Shown: positions 52,612-60,579, numbered from the stretch's first letter. The stretch is 64,000 bases of DNA from Treponema sp. (GCA_022640795.1 JALCCK010000002.1:1-64000), one strand, 5' to 3'. Notes: generated by a model from the letters alone, not told the origin. Translations and numbers: made by a program.

Positions 52612-52658
52612 AAAAGCGCTATTATTGTGATAAAAATCACAATAATAGCGCTTTTTTT
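52612..52658 (+). terminator. Perfect 20-bp terminator hairpin with a Rex site inside
   Basis: The arms 52612-52631 and 52636-52655 are perfectly complementary over 20 bp with an AAAA loop, and the T-run continues to 52658. It ends the transglycosylase transcript. The apical half of the stem is a Rex-type operator (see 52625). Confidence 0.95.
52625..52642. promoter_or_regulatory. Rex operator-like site 1
   Basis: TTGTGATAAAAATCACAA is a palindrome of two TTGTGAT half-sites around AAAA and fits the known Rex consensus TTGTGAAnnnnTTCACAA at all but the inner position of each half. It lies 160 bp upstream of the rex start and inside the terminator stem, so the same bases work as DNA site and as RNA hairpin. 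Confidence 0.7.
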
Positions 52659-52709
52659 ATCTATTCAGGTTATGGTATCTGATTATGACTGAATACCCGG
52701 TAAAAATGA

Positions 52710-52739
52710 TTGACGCTGTGTGATACTTTCCTGTATGAT
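52710..52739 (+). promoter_or_regulatory. Promoter of rex
   Basis: TTGACG (52710-52715), 18-nt spacer, TATGAT (52734-52739). Transcription should start near 52746, just before the second Rex-like site. Confidence 0.6.
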
Positions 52740-52750
52740 AGGCATATATT

Positions 52751-52768
52751 CTGTGATAAAATTCACAG
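52751..52768. promoter_or_regulatory. Rex operator-like site 2
   Basis: CTGTGA (52751-52756), 6-nt A/T core, TCACAG (52763-52768). It differs from the Rex consensus mainly at the outer base of each half-site. Placed at about +6 to +23 of the rex transcript, it would allow autorepression. Confidence 0.6.
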
Positions 52769-52784
52769 GAAAGGTGCCGTTATC

Positions 52785-53414
52785 GTGAAAACATTGCCTG
52801 CTCCGGCTCAACGCCGGCTTGTTTTACTGGCTCAACTGCTGTCTCAGCAGAAAACGAGGAAAATTACTTCTTCAATGATAGAAAATCTGACCGGTTGGTC
52901 GTCCTCTTTAATCCGTCGTGACATTTCTTTCCTGAATTTTACACACGGTGTTTCGAATGGCTATGATGTAGCCGAGCTTCGTGCCGCAATATGCGATTCA
53001 CTCGGGATAGAGAACACCGATACTGAAGACATCCGCCGGTGCTGTATAGTCGGGCTCGGCAGGCTCGGTGCGGCGCTGCTGGATAATTCTCTTTTTTCAG
53101 AGACTCCGTTCCGCATTACGGTTGGCTTCGACTCAAGTGTTAACCGGACAGAGGTCCTCCGTTCGACTTTTCCGCTCTATCCTTTATCCCGCCTTGAACT
53201 GACTGTTTCTGATATGGGGCTGCAGTTTGCAATTCTGTGTGTAAAAGAAGATCTTGCACAGGAAACTGCTTCCCGTCTGGTCAATTCTGGTATTTTAGGG
53301 ATTGTTAATTATTCACGAGCAATAATTTCAGTTCCTTCCGGTGTTTTTGTTGAAAATATTTCACCGGTTACCGCGCTGATTAATCTTTCTGTCCGTGTTG
53401 CGGGCAGAGATTAA
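52785..53414 (+). CDS. rex: Redox-sensing transcriptional repressor Rex
   Basis: Rex binds DNA when NAD+ is high and is released by NADH, controlling fermentation and respiration genes. The 209 residues have the N-terminal winged-helix domain (SSSLIRRDISFLNF, 39-52) and the Rossmann domain with IVGLGRLG (88-95), FDSS as the expected acid at the end of strand 2, and GILGIVNYS. The start is GTG at 52785; a longer frame from 52710 would read across the promoter and operator. GGAAAGG lies about 10 nt upstream. Two Rex-like operators flank its promoter. Confidence 0.92.
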   Translation: MKTLPAPAQRRLVLLAQLLSQQKTRKITSSMIENLTGWSSSLIRRDISFLNFTHGVSNGYDVAELRAAICDSLGIENTDTEDIRRCCIVGLGRLGAALLDNSLFSETPFRITVGFDSSVNRTEVLRSTFPLYPLSRLELTVSDMGLQFAILCVKEDLAQETASRLVNSGILGIVNYSRAIISVPSGVFVENISPVTALINLSVRVAGRD

Positions 53415-53419
53415 CATAG

Positions 53420-53455
53420 AATGATTTTAAAGGGTTTTGAACTTTTTAAATCATT
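53420..53455. other. Inverted repeat around the serC -35 region
   Basis: AATGATTT (53420-53427) and AAATCATT (53448-53455) are perfect inverted repeats; further bases pair imperfectly. TTGAAC of the serC promoter lies in the loop. It can be a repressor site or a weak rex terminator; no clean T-run follows. Confidence 0.5.
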
Positions 53456-53464
53456 TCGTAAAAC
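53437..53464 (+). promoter_or_regulatory. Candidate promoter of serC-serA
   Basis: TTGAAC (53437-53442), 16-nt spacer, TAAAAC (53459-53464). TACAAT at 53471-53476 is an alternative -10 without a good -35. Either gives a leader of more than 100 nt before the serC ATG. Confidence 0.5.
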
Positions 53465-53516
53465 ATTTTGTACAATGGGGTACTAGAAAATACAGCAGAA
53501 TTCTGGATTTTCTATA

Positions 53517-53587
53517 CAGACTGCAGCAAGCCGTGGTCTGCAAGTTCCGTTTTTTGACGGAATGACTCCGTCTGACTTGCTGAGGAG
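53517..53587 (+). promoter_or_regulatory. Structured leader of serC with competing hairpins
   Basis: Several stems exclude each other: TTCCGT/ACGGAA (53545-53550 and 53557-53562) versus GACGGA/TCCGTC (53556-53561 and 53567-53572); GCAAGT/ACTTGC (53540-53545 and 53575-53580) versus CAGCAAG/CTTGCTG (53524-53530 and 53576-53582). CAGAC/GTCTG (53517-53521 and 53536-53540) is a further stem. CTTGCTG touches the ribosome site GAGGAG (53582-53587), so pairing could control serC translation. No known riboswitch class is recognised. Confidence 0.55.
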
Positions 53588-53592
53588 AATAT

Positions 53593-54690
53593 ATGAGTCG
53601 CGTGTATAATTTTTCTGCAGGACCGTCGTGTCTTCCTGAAGAAGTCCTTACGGAAGCCGCTTCCGAGATGCTGGATTATAAAGGCTCCGGTCAGTCTGTT
53701 ATGGAAATGAGCCACAGGTCTGCTGTTTTCAAACCTATTATTGAAAATGCAGAGAATCTTGTCCGCAGACTTATGAACGTTCCCGAAAACTATAAAGTTC
53801 TTTTTTTGCAGGGAGGCGGTTCTACGCAGTTTGCCATGATACCGTTGAATCTTGGGGTGAAATATAAAAAGGCCGCTTATATTGATACCGGAACCTGGTC
53901 GACAAAAGCGCTGAAAGAAGCTGCAAAATGGATTGATGTTGACGTGATAGCTTCTTCGAAAGACAGAAATTATACATACATACCGAAAGTAGAAAAAATT
54001 ACCGGCAATTATGATTATGTTTATCTGTGTTTTAATAATACAATCAAAGGTTCTCATTATGAGTATATTCCCGAAACGGGTACAATACCGCTTTGTGCGG
54101 ATATTTCTTCCTGTATTCTTTCGGAACCGCTTGATGTTTCGCGATTCGGAATCTTATTTGCGGGGGCCCAGAAAAATCTTGGACCTGCCGGTGTTACGCT
54201 GGTAATTATTCGTGATGATCTTATTACCGAGACGCCTTTAAAAGGTACCCCTTCAATGCTTTCCTACAAGATACATGCCGATGCCGGTTCAATGTATAAT
54301 ACTCCGCCGTGCTATAGTATCTACATGGTGGGAAAAGTCCTTGAATGGGTCGAAGAACAGGGCGGTGCGGAAGGTATGAAACGGCGCAATGTGGAAAAGG
54401 CTGACATGCTCTACGACTATCTGGACCGCAGCAGTGTCTATCATGCGACGGTTGAAAAAGGAAGCCGCTCGCTTATGAATGTTCCTTTTCTTACGAAAGA
54501 GGAGGATCCTGAAAAAGCGCAGGCCATCAACAAAAAATTCGTTTCAGAAGCAGCCGCGGAAGGTCTCGTAAATCTTGCAGGCCATCGAACGGTTGGCGGT
54601 ATGCGGGCGTCTATCTACAATGCAATGCCGCTAGATGGTGTCAAAGCTCTTATTAAATTTATGGATCGGTTTGCAGAAGAAAATTTTTGA
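53593..54690 (+). CDS. serC: Phosphoserine aminotransferase
   Basis: SerC converts 3-phosphohydroxypyruvate to 3-phosphoserine with glutamate and pyridoxal phosphate. The 365 residues begin YNFSAGPSCLPEEVL and contain LFLQGGGSTQFAMIPLNL, the PLP lysine in FAGAQKNLGPAGVT and NLAGHRTVGGMRASIYNAMP. GAGGAG precedes the ATG. serA follows 46 nt later, giving two of the three steps from 3-phosphoglycerate to serine; serB is not in the window. Confidence 0.97.
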   Translation: MSRVYNFSAGPSCLPEEVLTEAASEMLDYKGSGQSVMEMSHRSAVFKPIIENAENLVRRLMNVPENYKVLFLQGGGSTQFAMIPLNLGVKYKKAAYIDTGTWSTKALKEAAKWIDVDVIASSKDRNYTYIPKVEKITGNYDYVYLCFNNTIKGSHYEYIPETGTIPLCADISSCILSEPLDVSRFGILFAGAQKNLGPAGVTLVIIRDDLITETPLKGTPSMLSYKIHADAGSMYNTPPCYSIYMVGKVLEWVEEQGGAEGMKRRNVEKADMLYDYLDRSSVYHATVEKGSRSLMNVPFLTKEEDPEKAQAINKKFVSEAAAEGLVNLAGHRTVGGMRASIYNAMPLDGVKALIKFMDRFAEENF

Positions 54691-54736
54691 CGGCTGAAAG
54701 GAATCGGCATACTTTAATATTTTATAGGAGTTGAAC

Positions 54737-55918
54737 ATGTTTAAAATTCAGACACTAAATAAAATCTCGCCGGTGGGGCTTAATGATTTTCCCCGCGAGG
54801 ATTATGAAGTTGCTTCAAGTATAAATGATGCTGATGCAATTCTTGTCCGCTCTCAGGACATGCATACTATGGCCCTTTCTCCTTCGTTAAAGGCTGTGGG
54901 GCGTGCAGGAGCCGGTACAAATAATATTCCGATCGACAAAATGACTGAAAGGGGTATTGCAGTATTCAATACCCCGGGTGCAAATGCCAATGCGGTAAAA
55001 GAACTCGTTATACTTTCACTGCTTATTTCAAGTCGTCCGGTTTTTGCTGCAAATGCCTGGGTAAGAAACCTTGCCGGAAATGGCGATAAAATCCCGGAAA
55101 TGGCAGAAAAAGGAAAATCACAATTTCAGGGTCCCGAAATCAAAGGCAAGACGCTGGGGATTATCGGCCTCGGTGCTATTGGTGCAATGGTTGCCAATGC
55201 TGCTATTGCCCTCGGGATGGAAGTTATCGGCTATGACCCCTTTATGTCTATTGATGCGGCCTGGAAACTTGATCGTTCCGTAAAGCATGCAGAAACACTG
55301 GATATGCTGCTCTCAAAATCGGATTATATTACAATTCATGTGCCGCAAACAGATGATACGAAGGGCTTTATCAATGCCACAACAATCCGTGCCATGAAAA
55401 ACGGCGTGCATATTATTAATATTGCACGGGGAGGGCTTGTCGTTAATTCCGATATTCTTGCAGCTCTCGATGCTGGAAAAGTTTCAGTATTCGTTTCCGA
55501 TTTTGCAGATGAAGAGCTGATAAATCACGAGAACGTTATATGCCTTCCGCATCTCGGTGCTTCGACACCGGAAGCAGAAGACAATTGTGCCCGCATGGCC
55601 GTAAAAGAATTGCGTGATTACCTTGAAAAAGGCAATGTCTCCAATTCGGTTAATTTTCCCCGTTGCCATATGGATTCCCCGTTACCGAAGGAAGGAACCA
55701 GACTCTGTATCGTCAATAAAAATGTTCCGGGAAAAGTCGCAAAATTTTCAACGATTCTTGGTGATGCGAATCTGAATATTGCAGGAATGGTTAATCAGAA
55801 CCGCGGCGATCTGGCGTATAACATTATAGATGTAGATGGTGTTGTCTCTGAAGAAACGCTCAGAAGTCTGGCTCAAATTAAAGAAGTTATAAACGTTCGT
55901 CCGATTTTTGGTGCATAA
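54737..55918 (+). CDS. serA: D-3-phosphoglycerate dehydrogenase
   Basis: SerA oxidises 3-phosphoglycerate with NAD+. The 393 residues have the N-terminal substrate domain (RAGAGTNNIPIDKMTERGI), the NAD domain with LGIIGLGAIGAMVANAA, the INIARGGLV loop, the catalytic His in LPHLGAST, and a C-terminal ACT domain (CIVNKNVPGKVAKFSTILGDANLNIA), which is the usual serine feedback site. The ATG at 54737 has AGGAG; a TTG 6 nt upstream is less suitable. Confidence 0.96.
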   Translation: MFKIQTLNKISPVGLNDFPREDYEVASSINDADAILVRSQDMHTMALSPSLKAVGRAGAGTNNIPIDKMTERGIAVFNTPGANANAVKELVILSLLISSRPVFAANAWVRNLAGNGDKIPEMAEKGKSQFQGPEIKGKTLGIIGLGAIGAMVANAAIALGMEVIGYDPFMSIDAAWKLDRSVKHAETLDMLLSKSDYITIHVPQTDDTKGFINATTIRAMKNGVHIINIARGGLVVNSDILAALDAGKVSVFVSDFADEELINHENVICLPHLGASTPEAEDNCARMAVKELRDYLEKGNVSNSVNFPRCHMDSPLPKEGTRLCIVNKNVPGKVAKFSTILGDANLNIAGMVNQNRGDLAYNIIDVDGVVSEETLRSLAQIKEVINVRPIFGA

Positions 55919-55926
55919 TAAACAGG

Positions 55927-55949
55927 CCGCGTTCTCATTGAGATCGCGG
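55927..55949. terminator. Hairpin between convergent serA and rhomboid genes
   Basis: CCGCGTTCTC (55927-55936) and GAGATCGCGG (55940-55949) pair with one mismatch around a 3-nt loop. Short T-rich stretches lie on both sides, so weak bidirectional termination is likely. Confidence 0.6.
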
Positions 55950-55961
55950 TCCGTTTAGTAG

Positions 55962-56669
55962 TTAAAAATCGATCGTACCGATTATCGTCGCATCATCGTT
56001 TTTTGTATCCGGCTTGTTTTTTTCGGCATCATTTTTTTGTGTCTTTTTAGCAGAAGATTTTCGTGTTCGCGGAGCGACCAGAAAACCAAACATGGATCCG
56101 CAGATGCCTCCTGCAATATGGGCAAGTGTCGAAATGTTTTCATCCTTTGAAGCCGGTATAAGTTCTCTGCCGATGTATAATAACAGGATAAGAATAAATG
56201 AAAGCGGTATTTCATTGTGCGAGATACTTGTAAAAGAAGCAAGCAGAATCATCATAAATGCTATACCGCTTGATCCCATAAGCGGGGAGCTGATAAAGCA
56301 GGCATTCAATATGCCGGTGACAAATGCGGTAACTGCAATCATAAGCGCTATGGCAGGGGATCCGTATCTCTCTTCCAGAAGCGGTCCCAGCAGCAGTATG
56401 AATGAGAGATTCGACAGCAGATGATTCCAGTCTCTATGCCCCAGAACGTGGGTAAAAAGGCGCAGATAATCGAGTGGATCTGTCCAGGTAAAAGGAAAAA
56501 CACTTGTCTGGCATCCGGGTGCGACAAAAAACCTCAAAAGAAGTTTATTATGAAGAATAAAACCGTCGAGAATCAAAACAAGGGCCGCAAGAAGTGAAAA
56601 AGTAAGCGTTACCGGGGCATTGTACGTTATTCGGAATCCTTTTCGCTTTTTTCTGTTCTTTTGTTCCAT
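55962..56669 (-). CDS. Rhomboid-family intramembrane serine protease
   Basis: Six-segment membrane protein of 235 residues. The active serine lies in SSPLMGSSGIAFMMI (GxSG motif) and the paired histidine in ISTLAHIAGGICGS; HRDWNHLLSNLSF is the usual HxxxN segment. A polar C-terminal tail of about 40 residues rich in Lys, Asp and Asn follows. Rhomboids cleave membrane helices; the substrate is not known. Minus-strand TTGGAC, 18 nt, TAGACT, then 7 nt and the ATG suggest a leaderless transcript, divergent from clpS. Confidence 0.9.
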   Translation of the reverse strand: MEQKNRKKRKGFRITYNAPVTLTFSLLAALVLILDGFILHNKLLLRFFVAPGCQTSVFPFTWTDPLDYLRLFTHVLGHRDWNHLLSNLSFILLLGPLLEERYGSPAIALMIAVTAFVTGILNACFISSPLMGSSGIAFMMILLASFTSISHNEIPLSFILILLLYIGRELIPASKDENISTLAHIAGGICGSMFGFLVAPRTRKSSAKKTQKNDAEKNKPDTKNDDATIIGTIDF

Positions 56670-56676
56670 ATTTTAT

Positions 56677-56706
56677 AGTCTAATCTTTTTCAGTTTTTTT
56701 GTCCAA
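56677..56706 (-). promoter_or_regulatory. Promoter of the rhomboid gene
   Basis: Minus strand: TTGGAC (56706-56701), 18-nt spacer, TAGACT (56682-56677), then 7 nt to the ATG at 56669. No ribosome site. Confidence 0.55.
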
Positions 56707-56719
56707 TAATTTGAACTTA

Positions 56720-56748
56720 TTGGAATCAATATGAAATTGTGTTATATT
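56720..56748 (+). promoter_or_regulatory. Leaderless promoter of clpS-clpA-aat
   Basis: TTGGAA (56720-56725), 17-nt spacer, TATATT (56743-56748), then exactly 6 nt (GAATTC) to the ATG at 56755. No Shine-Dalgarno sequence. Confidence 0.65.
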
Positions 56749-56754
56749 GAATTC

Positions 56755-57072
56755 ATGAGTGAAAGGATCCAGACGGACGGTAGTTTTAGTACAGATGTTT
56801 ATTCCGATGTTGAATTGGAAATGCCTCCGAATTTTAATGTGATTTTTTTTAACGATGACTATACGACGATGGATTTTGTTGTGAATGTTTTAAAATCAGT
56901 TTTTCATAAATCAGATTTTGAAGCCGAAAAACTGATGAACAGTGTACATACAAAAGGTTCTGCAATTGTCGGTACGTATACGTATGATATTGCAGCAACG
57001 CGAGTAACAATTACCAGAAATTTAGCGAGAAAAGAAGGTTTTCCCTTGCGTGTTGAAATGGAGAATGCATGA
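56755..57072 (+). CDS. clpS: ClpS adaptor of the N-degron pathway
   Basis: ClpS binds bulky hydrophobic N-terminal residues and hands such proteins to ClpAP. The 105 residues have the core NVIFFNDDYTTMDFVVNVLKSVFHKS and a later helix-strand VHTKGSAIVGTYTYDIAATR; the Asp and Asn of the N-degron pocket are in the NDDYTTMDFV stretch. The ATG at 56755 fits the promoter; an ATG at 56731 would place the -10 inside the gene. Its stop overlaps clpA (ATGA). Confidence 0.95.
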   Translation: MSERIQTDGSFSTDVYSDVELEMPPNFNVIFFNDDYTTMDFVVNVLKSVFHKSDFEAEKLMNSVHTKGSAIVGTYTYDIAATRVTITRNLARKEGFPLRVEMENA

Positions 57073-59522
57073 CAATTAGTTTGCAACTATCGAATATTTT
57101 GATACATACGGAAGAATTCGCAAAGAAAGTACACCATGAGTTTCTTACACCCGAGCATATTCTGTATACGGCTATATCAGAAAATACCGTTTATGATCTG
57201 CTGGTGATTTGCGGTGGTGATGTGGAATCCATAAAAACAAATTTACTTGAATATTTATCAAAGCAGATCCCCGTTACTGTTTATGATAATGAAAAACAGA
57301 TGTACCCCGAGCCTATTAAGACAATCGGTTTTCAATCCGTGATAAATAGGGCTGTTTTTCATTGTGCCTCAAGCGAGAAAAAAATCGTCGATATAACAGA
57401 CGTGATTGTCAGTATGCTCGATGAGCAGAAAAATTACTGTTCGTATTATTTGCGTCAGGGTGGAATAGACCGGCTGCATTTTATAGAATTCCTTGGCTAT
57501 ATCAGAAGTAGTACGGGGCATAATATTGACGGTAGCCTGGATTCATTTTTGAATAGTTACCACTCGTCTGAAAATTTATCCGCACTTTGTGATTCAACGG
57601 ATGAACGACGGGATTATACCGGTTATCTTGTTTCGGACAATAGTGGTATGAAAGATATCCCCGACCGCAGTTTGGGAGATTCGGGCGATGCCGTACTGAG
57701 ACGAAAAGGTAATCGGCAGAAAACTGTCCTCGAAAAATATACTGTTGATTTGACAAAAGAAGCTGCTGCAGGGAATCTTGAAGTTCTCGTCGGGAGAACG
57801 GAGGAAATTGAGCGTACCATTCAGATTCTGTGCAGAAGGGTAAAAAATAATCCACTTCATGTTGGTGACTCAGGAGTTGGAAAAACGGCTGTTACACACG
57901 GACTTGCACAAAGAATTGTAGAAAATCGTGTGCCCGATATTCTTAAGGGATTTTCAATATATAGTCTCGATATGGGAGCGCTCGTTGCCGGAACAAAATT
58001 TCGCGGAGATTTTGAAGATCGTCTTCATAAAATAATTGATGAGATAGAGAGAAAGAAGACGGCGATTTTATTTATAGATGAAATTCATACGATAATCGGA
58101 GCCGGTGCGACCGGCGGCGGGTCAATGGATGCCGCAAATCTTTTAAAACCTGCGCTGGCTTCCGGAAAACTTCGCTGTATCGGATCTACGACTTTTGAAG
58201 AGTATAAAAAGACTTTTGAAAAAGATCGTGCATTATCCCGCCGTTTTCAGAAAGTTGATATTACCGAACCTACGGAAGGAGATACTGTCAGCATACTTCA
58301 GGGACTGAAGCCGAATTATGAAAAATATCATCAGGTGCGATACAGCGCTAATGCTTTAAAGACAGCGGTATCGCTTTCTGTTCGTTTCCTTCCCGAAAAA
58401 AGGCTCCCCGATAAGGCGATTGATATTATGGATGAAGCCGGAGCGTATGTCCGGATTCATCGGGGAGAAGAAAAGCTCCGGGGAACCCGAAAAAGTAAGA
58501 GTTTCCCGACGGTAACTTCTGCCCAGATTCGGCAGGTTACGGCGAAAATGGCACGAGTCCCAAAGCAGACGGTCACGACAAGCGAACGGGAAAAACTGCA
58601 GACGCTTGAAAATGATCTTTCTCATCTGATTTTTGGCCAAAAAGAGGCGGTAACTGCTGTCTGCAGAGCCGTAAAACGTGCCCGTGCCGGATTCCGTGAT
58701 GAAAATCGTCCGGAAGCAAATTTTCTTTTTGTAGGACCTACCGGTGTTGGAAAAACTGAACTGGCCCGCAGTCTGGCTTCGATTCTTGGGGAGAAACTGC
58801 TGCGTTTTGATATGAGTGAATATCAGGAACGGCATACGGTAAGCCGTCTTATCGGCTCTCCGCCCGGATATGTCGGTTTTGAAGAAGGAGGCCTGCTTAC
58901 TGATTCCATTAGAAAAGAGCCTCATTCCATAATACTGCTTGATGAAATAGAAAAGGCGCATGAAGATATTTATAATATTCTTCTTCAGGTGATGGATTAT
59001 GGTTTCCTTACCGACAGTCAGGGACGAAAGTCTGATTTTCGTAATTGCATCATCATTATGACCAGTAATGCCGGGGCACGGGACATGGAACGTGCCGGTA
59101 TAGGTTTTGGAACAGAAACTGCCGGTAACGATACTGCATCTTTAAAAGAAGCTGTTGACCGGGTTTTTTCACCCGAATTCCGGAATCGACTTGATGCGGT
59201 CATTCCTTTTGCACATCTTGATCCGGATATTATAAAGGATATCGTCTTAAAGGAACTTTCAAAATTACAACTTCGGCTTTCGCAGAAAAAAGTATCGCTT
59301 GTCGTTACCAGTGACTGTACAGAGTATCTTGCAAAAGCCGGATACTCGAGAGAATTCGGTGCCCGTAATATTTCCCGTGTTATTGATGAACGCATCGCCG
59401 GGCCTCTTGTTGATGAGGTCCTTTTCGGGCATCTTGTATCGGGAGGGCAGGTTACCGCTGACGTGGCCCGTGAAGAGAAGACCGGCAGCGAGAAAATTCT
59501 TTTTTCATATGGAAAGCTCTAG
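57069..59522 (+). CDS. clpA: ClpA-type AAA+ unfoldase
   Basis: ClpA unfolds proteins and feeds them to ClpP in the cytoplasm. The 817 residues have a Clp N domain (about 1-145), the first AAA+ module with Walker A GDSGVGKT (266-273) and LFIDEIHTIIGAGATGGG, and the second with VGPTGVGKT, FDMSEYQERHTVSRLIGSPPGY and NRLDAVIPF. IGF in AGIGFGTE after the second Walker region matches the ClpP-binding loop. About 60 residues more than the E. coli protein lie mainly in a linker between the N domain and the first module. Overlaps clpS by 4 bp and aat by 14 bp. clpP is not in the window. Confidence 0.96.
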   Translation: MTISLQLSNILIHTEEFAKKVHHEFLTPEHILYTAISENTVYDLLVICGGDVESIKTNLLEYLSKQIPVTVYDNEKQMYPEPIKTIGFQSVINRAVFHCASSEKKIVDITDVIVSMLDEQKNYCSYYLRQGGIDRLHFIEFLGYIRSSTGHNIDGSLDSFLNSYHSSENLSALCDSTDERRDYTGYLVSDNSGMKDIPDRSLGDSGDAVLRRKGNRQKTVLEKYTVDLTKEAAAGNLEVLVGRTEEIERTIQILCRRVKNNPLHVGDSGVGKTAVTHGLAQRIVENRVPDILKGFSIYSLDMGALVAGTKFRGDFEDRLHKIIDEIERKKTAILFIDEIHTIIGAGATGGGSMDAANLLKPALASGKLRCIGSTTFEEYKKTFEKDRALSRRFQKVDITEPTEGDTVSILQGLKPNYEKYHQVRYSANALKTAVSLSVRFLPEKRLPDKAIDIMDEAGAYVRIHRGEEKLRGTRKSKSFPTVTSAQIRQVTAKMARVPKQTVTTSEREKLQTLENDLSHLIFGQKEAVTAVCRAVKRARAGFRDENRPEANFLFVGPTGVGKTELARSLASILGEKLLRFDMSEYQERHTVSRLIGSPPGYVGFEEGGLLTDSIRKEPHSIILLDEIEKAHEDIYNILLQVMDYGFLTDSQGRKSDFRNCIIIMTSNAGARDMERAGIGFGTETAGNDTASLKEAVDRVFSPEFRNRLDAVIPFAHLDPDIIKDIVLKELSKLQLRLSQKKVSLVVTSDCTEYLAKAGYSREFGARNISRVIDERIAGPLVDEVLFGHLVSGGQVTADVAREEKTGSEKILFSYGKL

Positions 59523-60261
59523 ATTTCCATTCGGGCAGGATTTCGTTCCGGTAAAATTTCCAGAGCCTGAAGATTCCCGGCGCGGAATTGTCGGATATTC
59601 TGAAGAAATTCCGGCCGAACTGCTTTATTCTGCCTATTTGCAGGGAATTTTTCCCTGGTTCAATGAGGATAAAGGAGACCCTGTTCTATGGTGGAATCCT
59701 GATCCCCGTTTCGTACTTCAGGTTGAAAATTTTCATATTCCTTCCCGTCTTGTACGTTTTTTAAAGCATACTCCTTATTTTTATACAATGGACCGCGATT
59801 TTGAGAGCGTGATCCGGGGCTGTGCAGAAATGAAACGCCGGAATCAGCAGGGAACCTGGCTTTCCCCTACTATGATAAATGCATACTGTTCGCTTCATGC
59901 GCTCGGAATAGCTCATTCGGTAGAAGCATGGTATGACGATGATCTTGCTGGCGGATTCTATGGAGTACTGATCGGTCGGGTTTTTTTCGGCGAATCTATG
60001 TTCACAAAAAGATCTGACAGTTCAAAAAGTGCCTTTGTCCGTTTTGTACAGATTTTTATGGAATGCGGCGGACGACTTGTCGATTCCCAGGTTTATACGG
60101 ATAATATAGCACGTTTCGGAGCCCGCAATATCAGCAGAAATGCTTTTTTATATCTTGAACAGGAGTTGCTTTTTACTCCGCTCGAAGAGGACTTGAACAA
60201 AGCTTTCGCATTCCGTGCGAATCCCGCTGCAGATAACGGAAATATTGCCTGTGGCCGATAA
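59509..60261 (+). CDS. aat: Leucyl/phenylalanyl-tRNA-protein transferase
   Basis: Aat adds Leu or Phe from charged tRNA to proteins with N-terminal Lys or Arg, creating a signal read by ClpS. The 250 residues have the family segments LLYSAYLQGIFPWFNEDKGD, WWNPDPRFVL, GTWLSPTMINAYCSLH, HSVEAW and FFGESMFTKRSDSSKSAF. The ATG at 59509 lies within clpA; longer upstream reading overlaps clpA without conserved residues. The N-terminus MESSRFPFGQDF is typical. Confidence 0.94.
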   Translation: MESSRFPFGQDFVPVKFPEPEDSRRGIVGYSEEIPAELLYSAYLQGIFPWFNEDKGDPVLWWNPDPRFVLQVENFHIPSRLVRFLKHTPYFYTMDRDFESVIRGCAEMKRRNQQGTWLSPTMINAYCSLHALGIAHSVEAWYDDDLAGGFYGVLIGRVFFGESMFTKRSDSSKSAFVRFVQIFMECGGRLVDSQVYTDNIARFGARNISRNAFLYLEQELLFTPLEEDLNKAFAFRANPAADNGNIACGR

Positions 60262-60273
60262 ATACTGTACAAT
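60245..60273 (+). promoter_or_regulatory. Leaderless promoter of the ACT gene
   Basis: TTGCCT (60245-60250, in the end of aat), 17-nt spacer, TACAAT (60268-60273), then exactly 6 nt to the ATG at 60280. No ribosome-binding site. Confidence 0.65.
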
Positions 60274-60279
60274 ACGGAT

Positions 60280-60549
60280 ATGAATGCTGTTATTACCGTC
60301 GTAGGAAACGACCAGGTCGGAATTATTGCAACCGTTAGTACATATCTCGCAAAACATTCGATAAACATAGTAGATATTACACAGACAATACTTTCCGGAA
60401 ATTTTGTTATGATGATGAAAGTAGATATCGGTTCATCGAATATATCGATAGAAGATTTACGCAGGGAACTTACCGAGCAGGGACATTCCATGAAGGTAGA
60501 GATTAACATCATGGATGAAAGAATCTTTTCAGCAATGAACCGGATATAG
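60280..60549 (+). CDS. ACT-domain protein of the UPF0237 type
   Basis: The 89 residues are one ACT domain (AVITVVGNDQVGIIATVSTYLAKHSINIVDI) with a second half (MKVDIGSSNISIEDLRRELTEQGHSMKVEINIMDE). Family members bind small ligands, often amino acids; function in this group is not established. It probably has its own leaderless promoter inside the aat 3' end. AAAAGCAA/TTGCTTTT (60554-60561 and 60581-60588) form a weak hairpin after it. Confidence 0.88.
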   Translation: MNAVITVVGNDQVGIIATVSTYLAKHSINIVDITQTILSGNFVMMMKVDIGSSNISIEDLRRELTEQGHSMKVEINIMDERIFSAMNRI

Positions 60550-60579
60550 TAAAAAAAGCAAAAAAAATACTTTTCTGGA

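Noticed and set aside
52710-52784. N-terminal extension of rex starting at TTG 52710
   Set aside because: It would translate the promoter and Rex-like site 2; GTG 52785 gives the normal Rex length and start.
59299-59508. N-terminal extension of aat
   Set aside because: Lies within the conserved 3' end of clpA in another frame; Aat proteins start near MESSRF-like residues.
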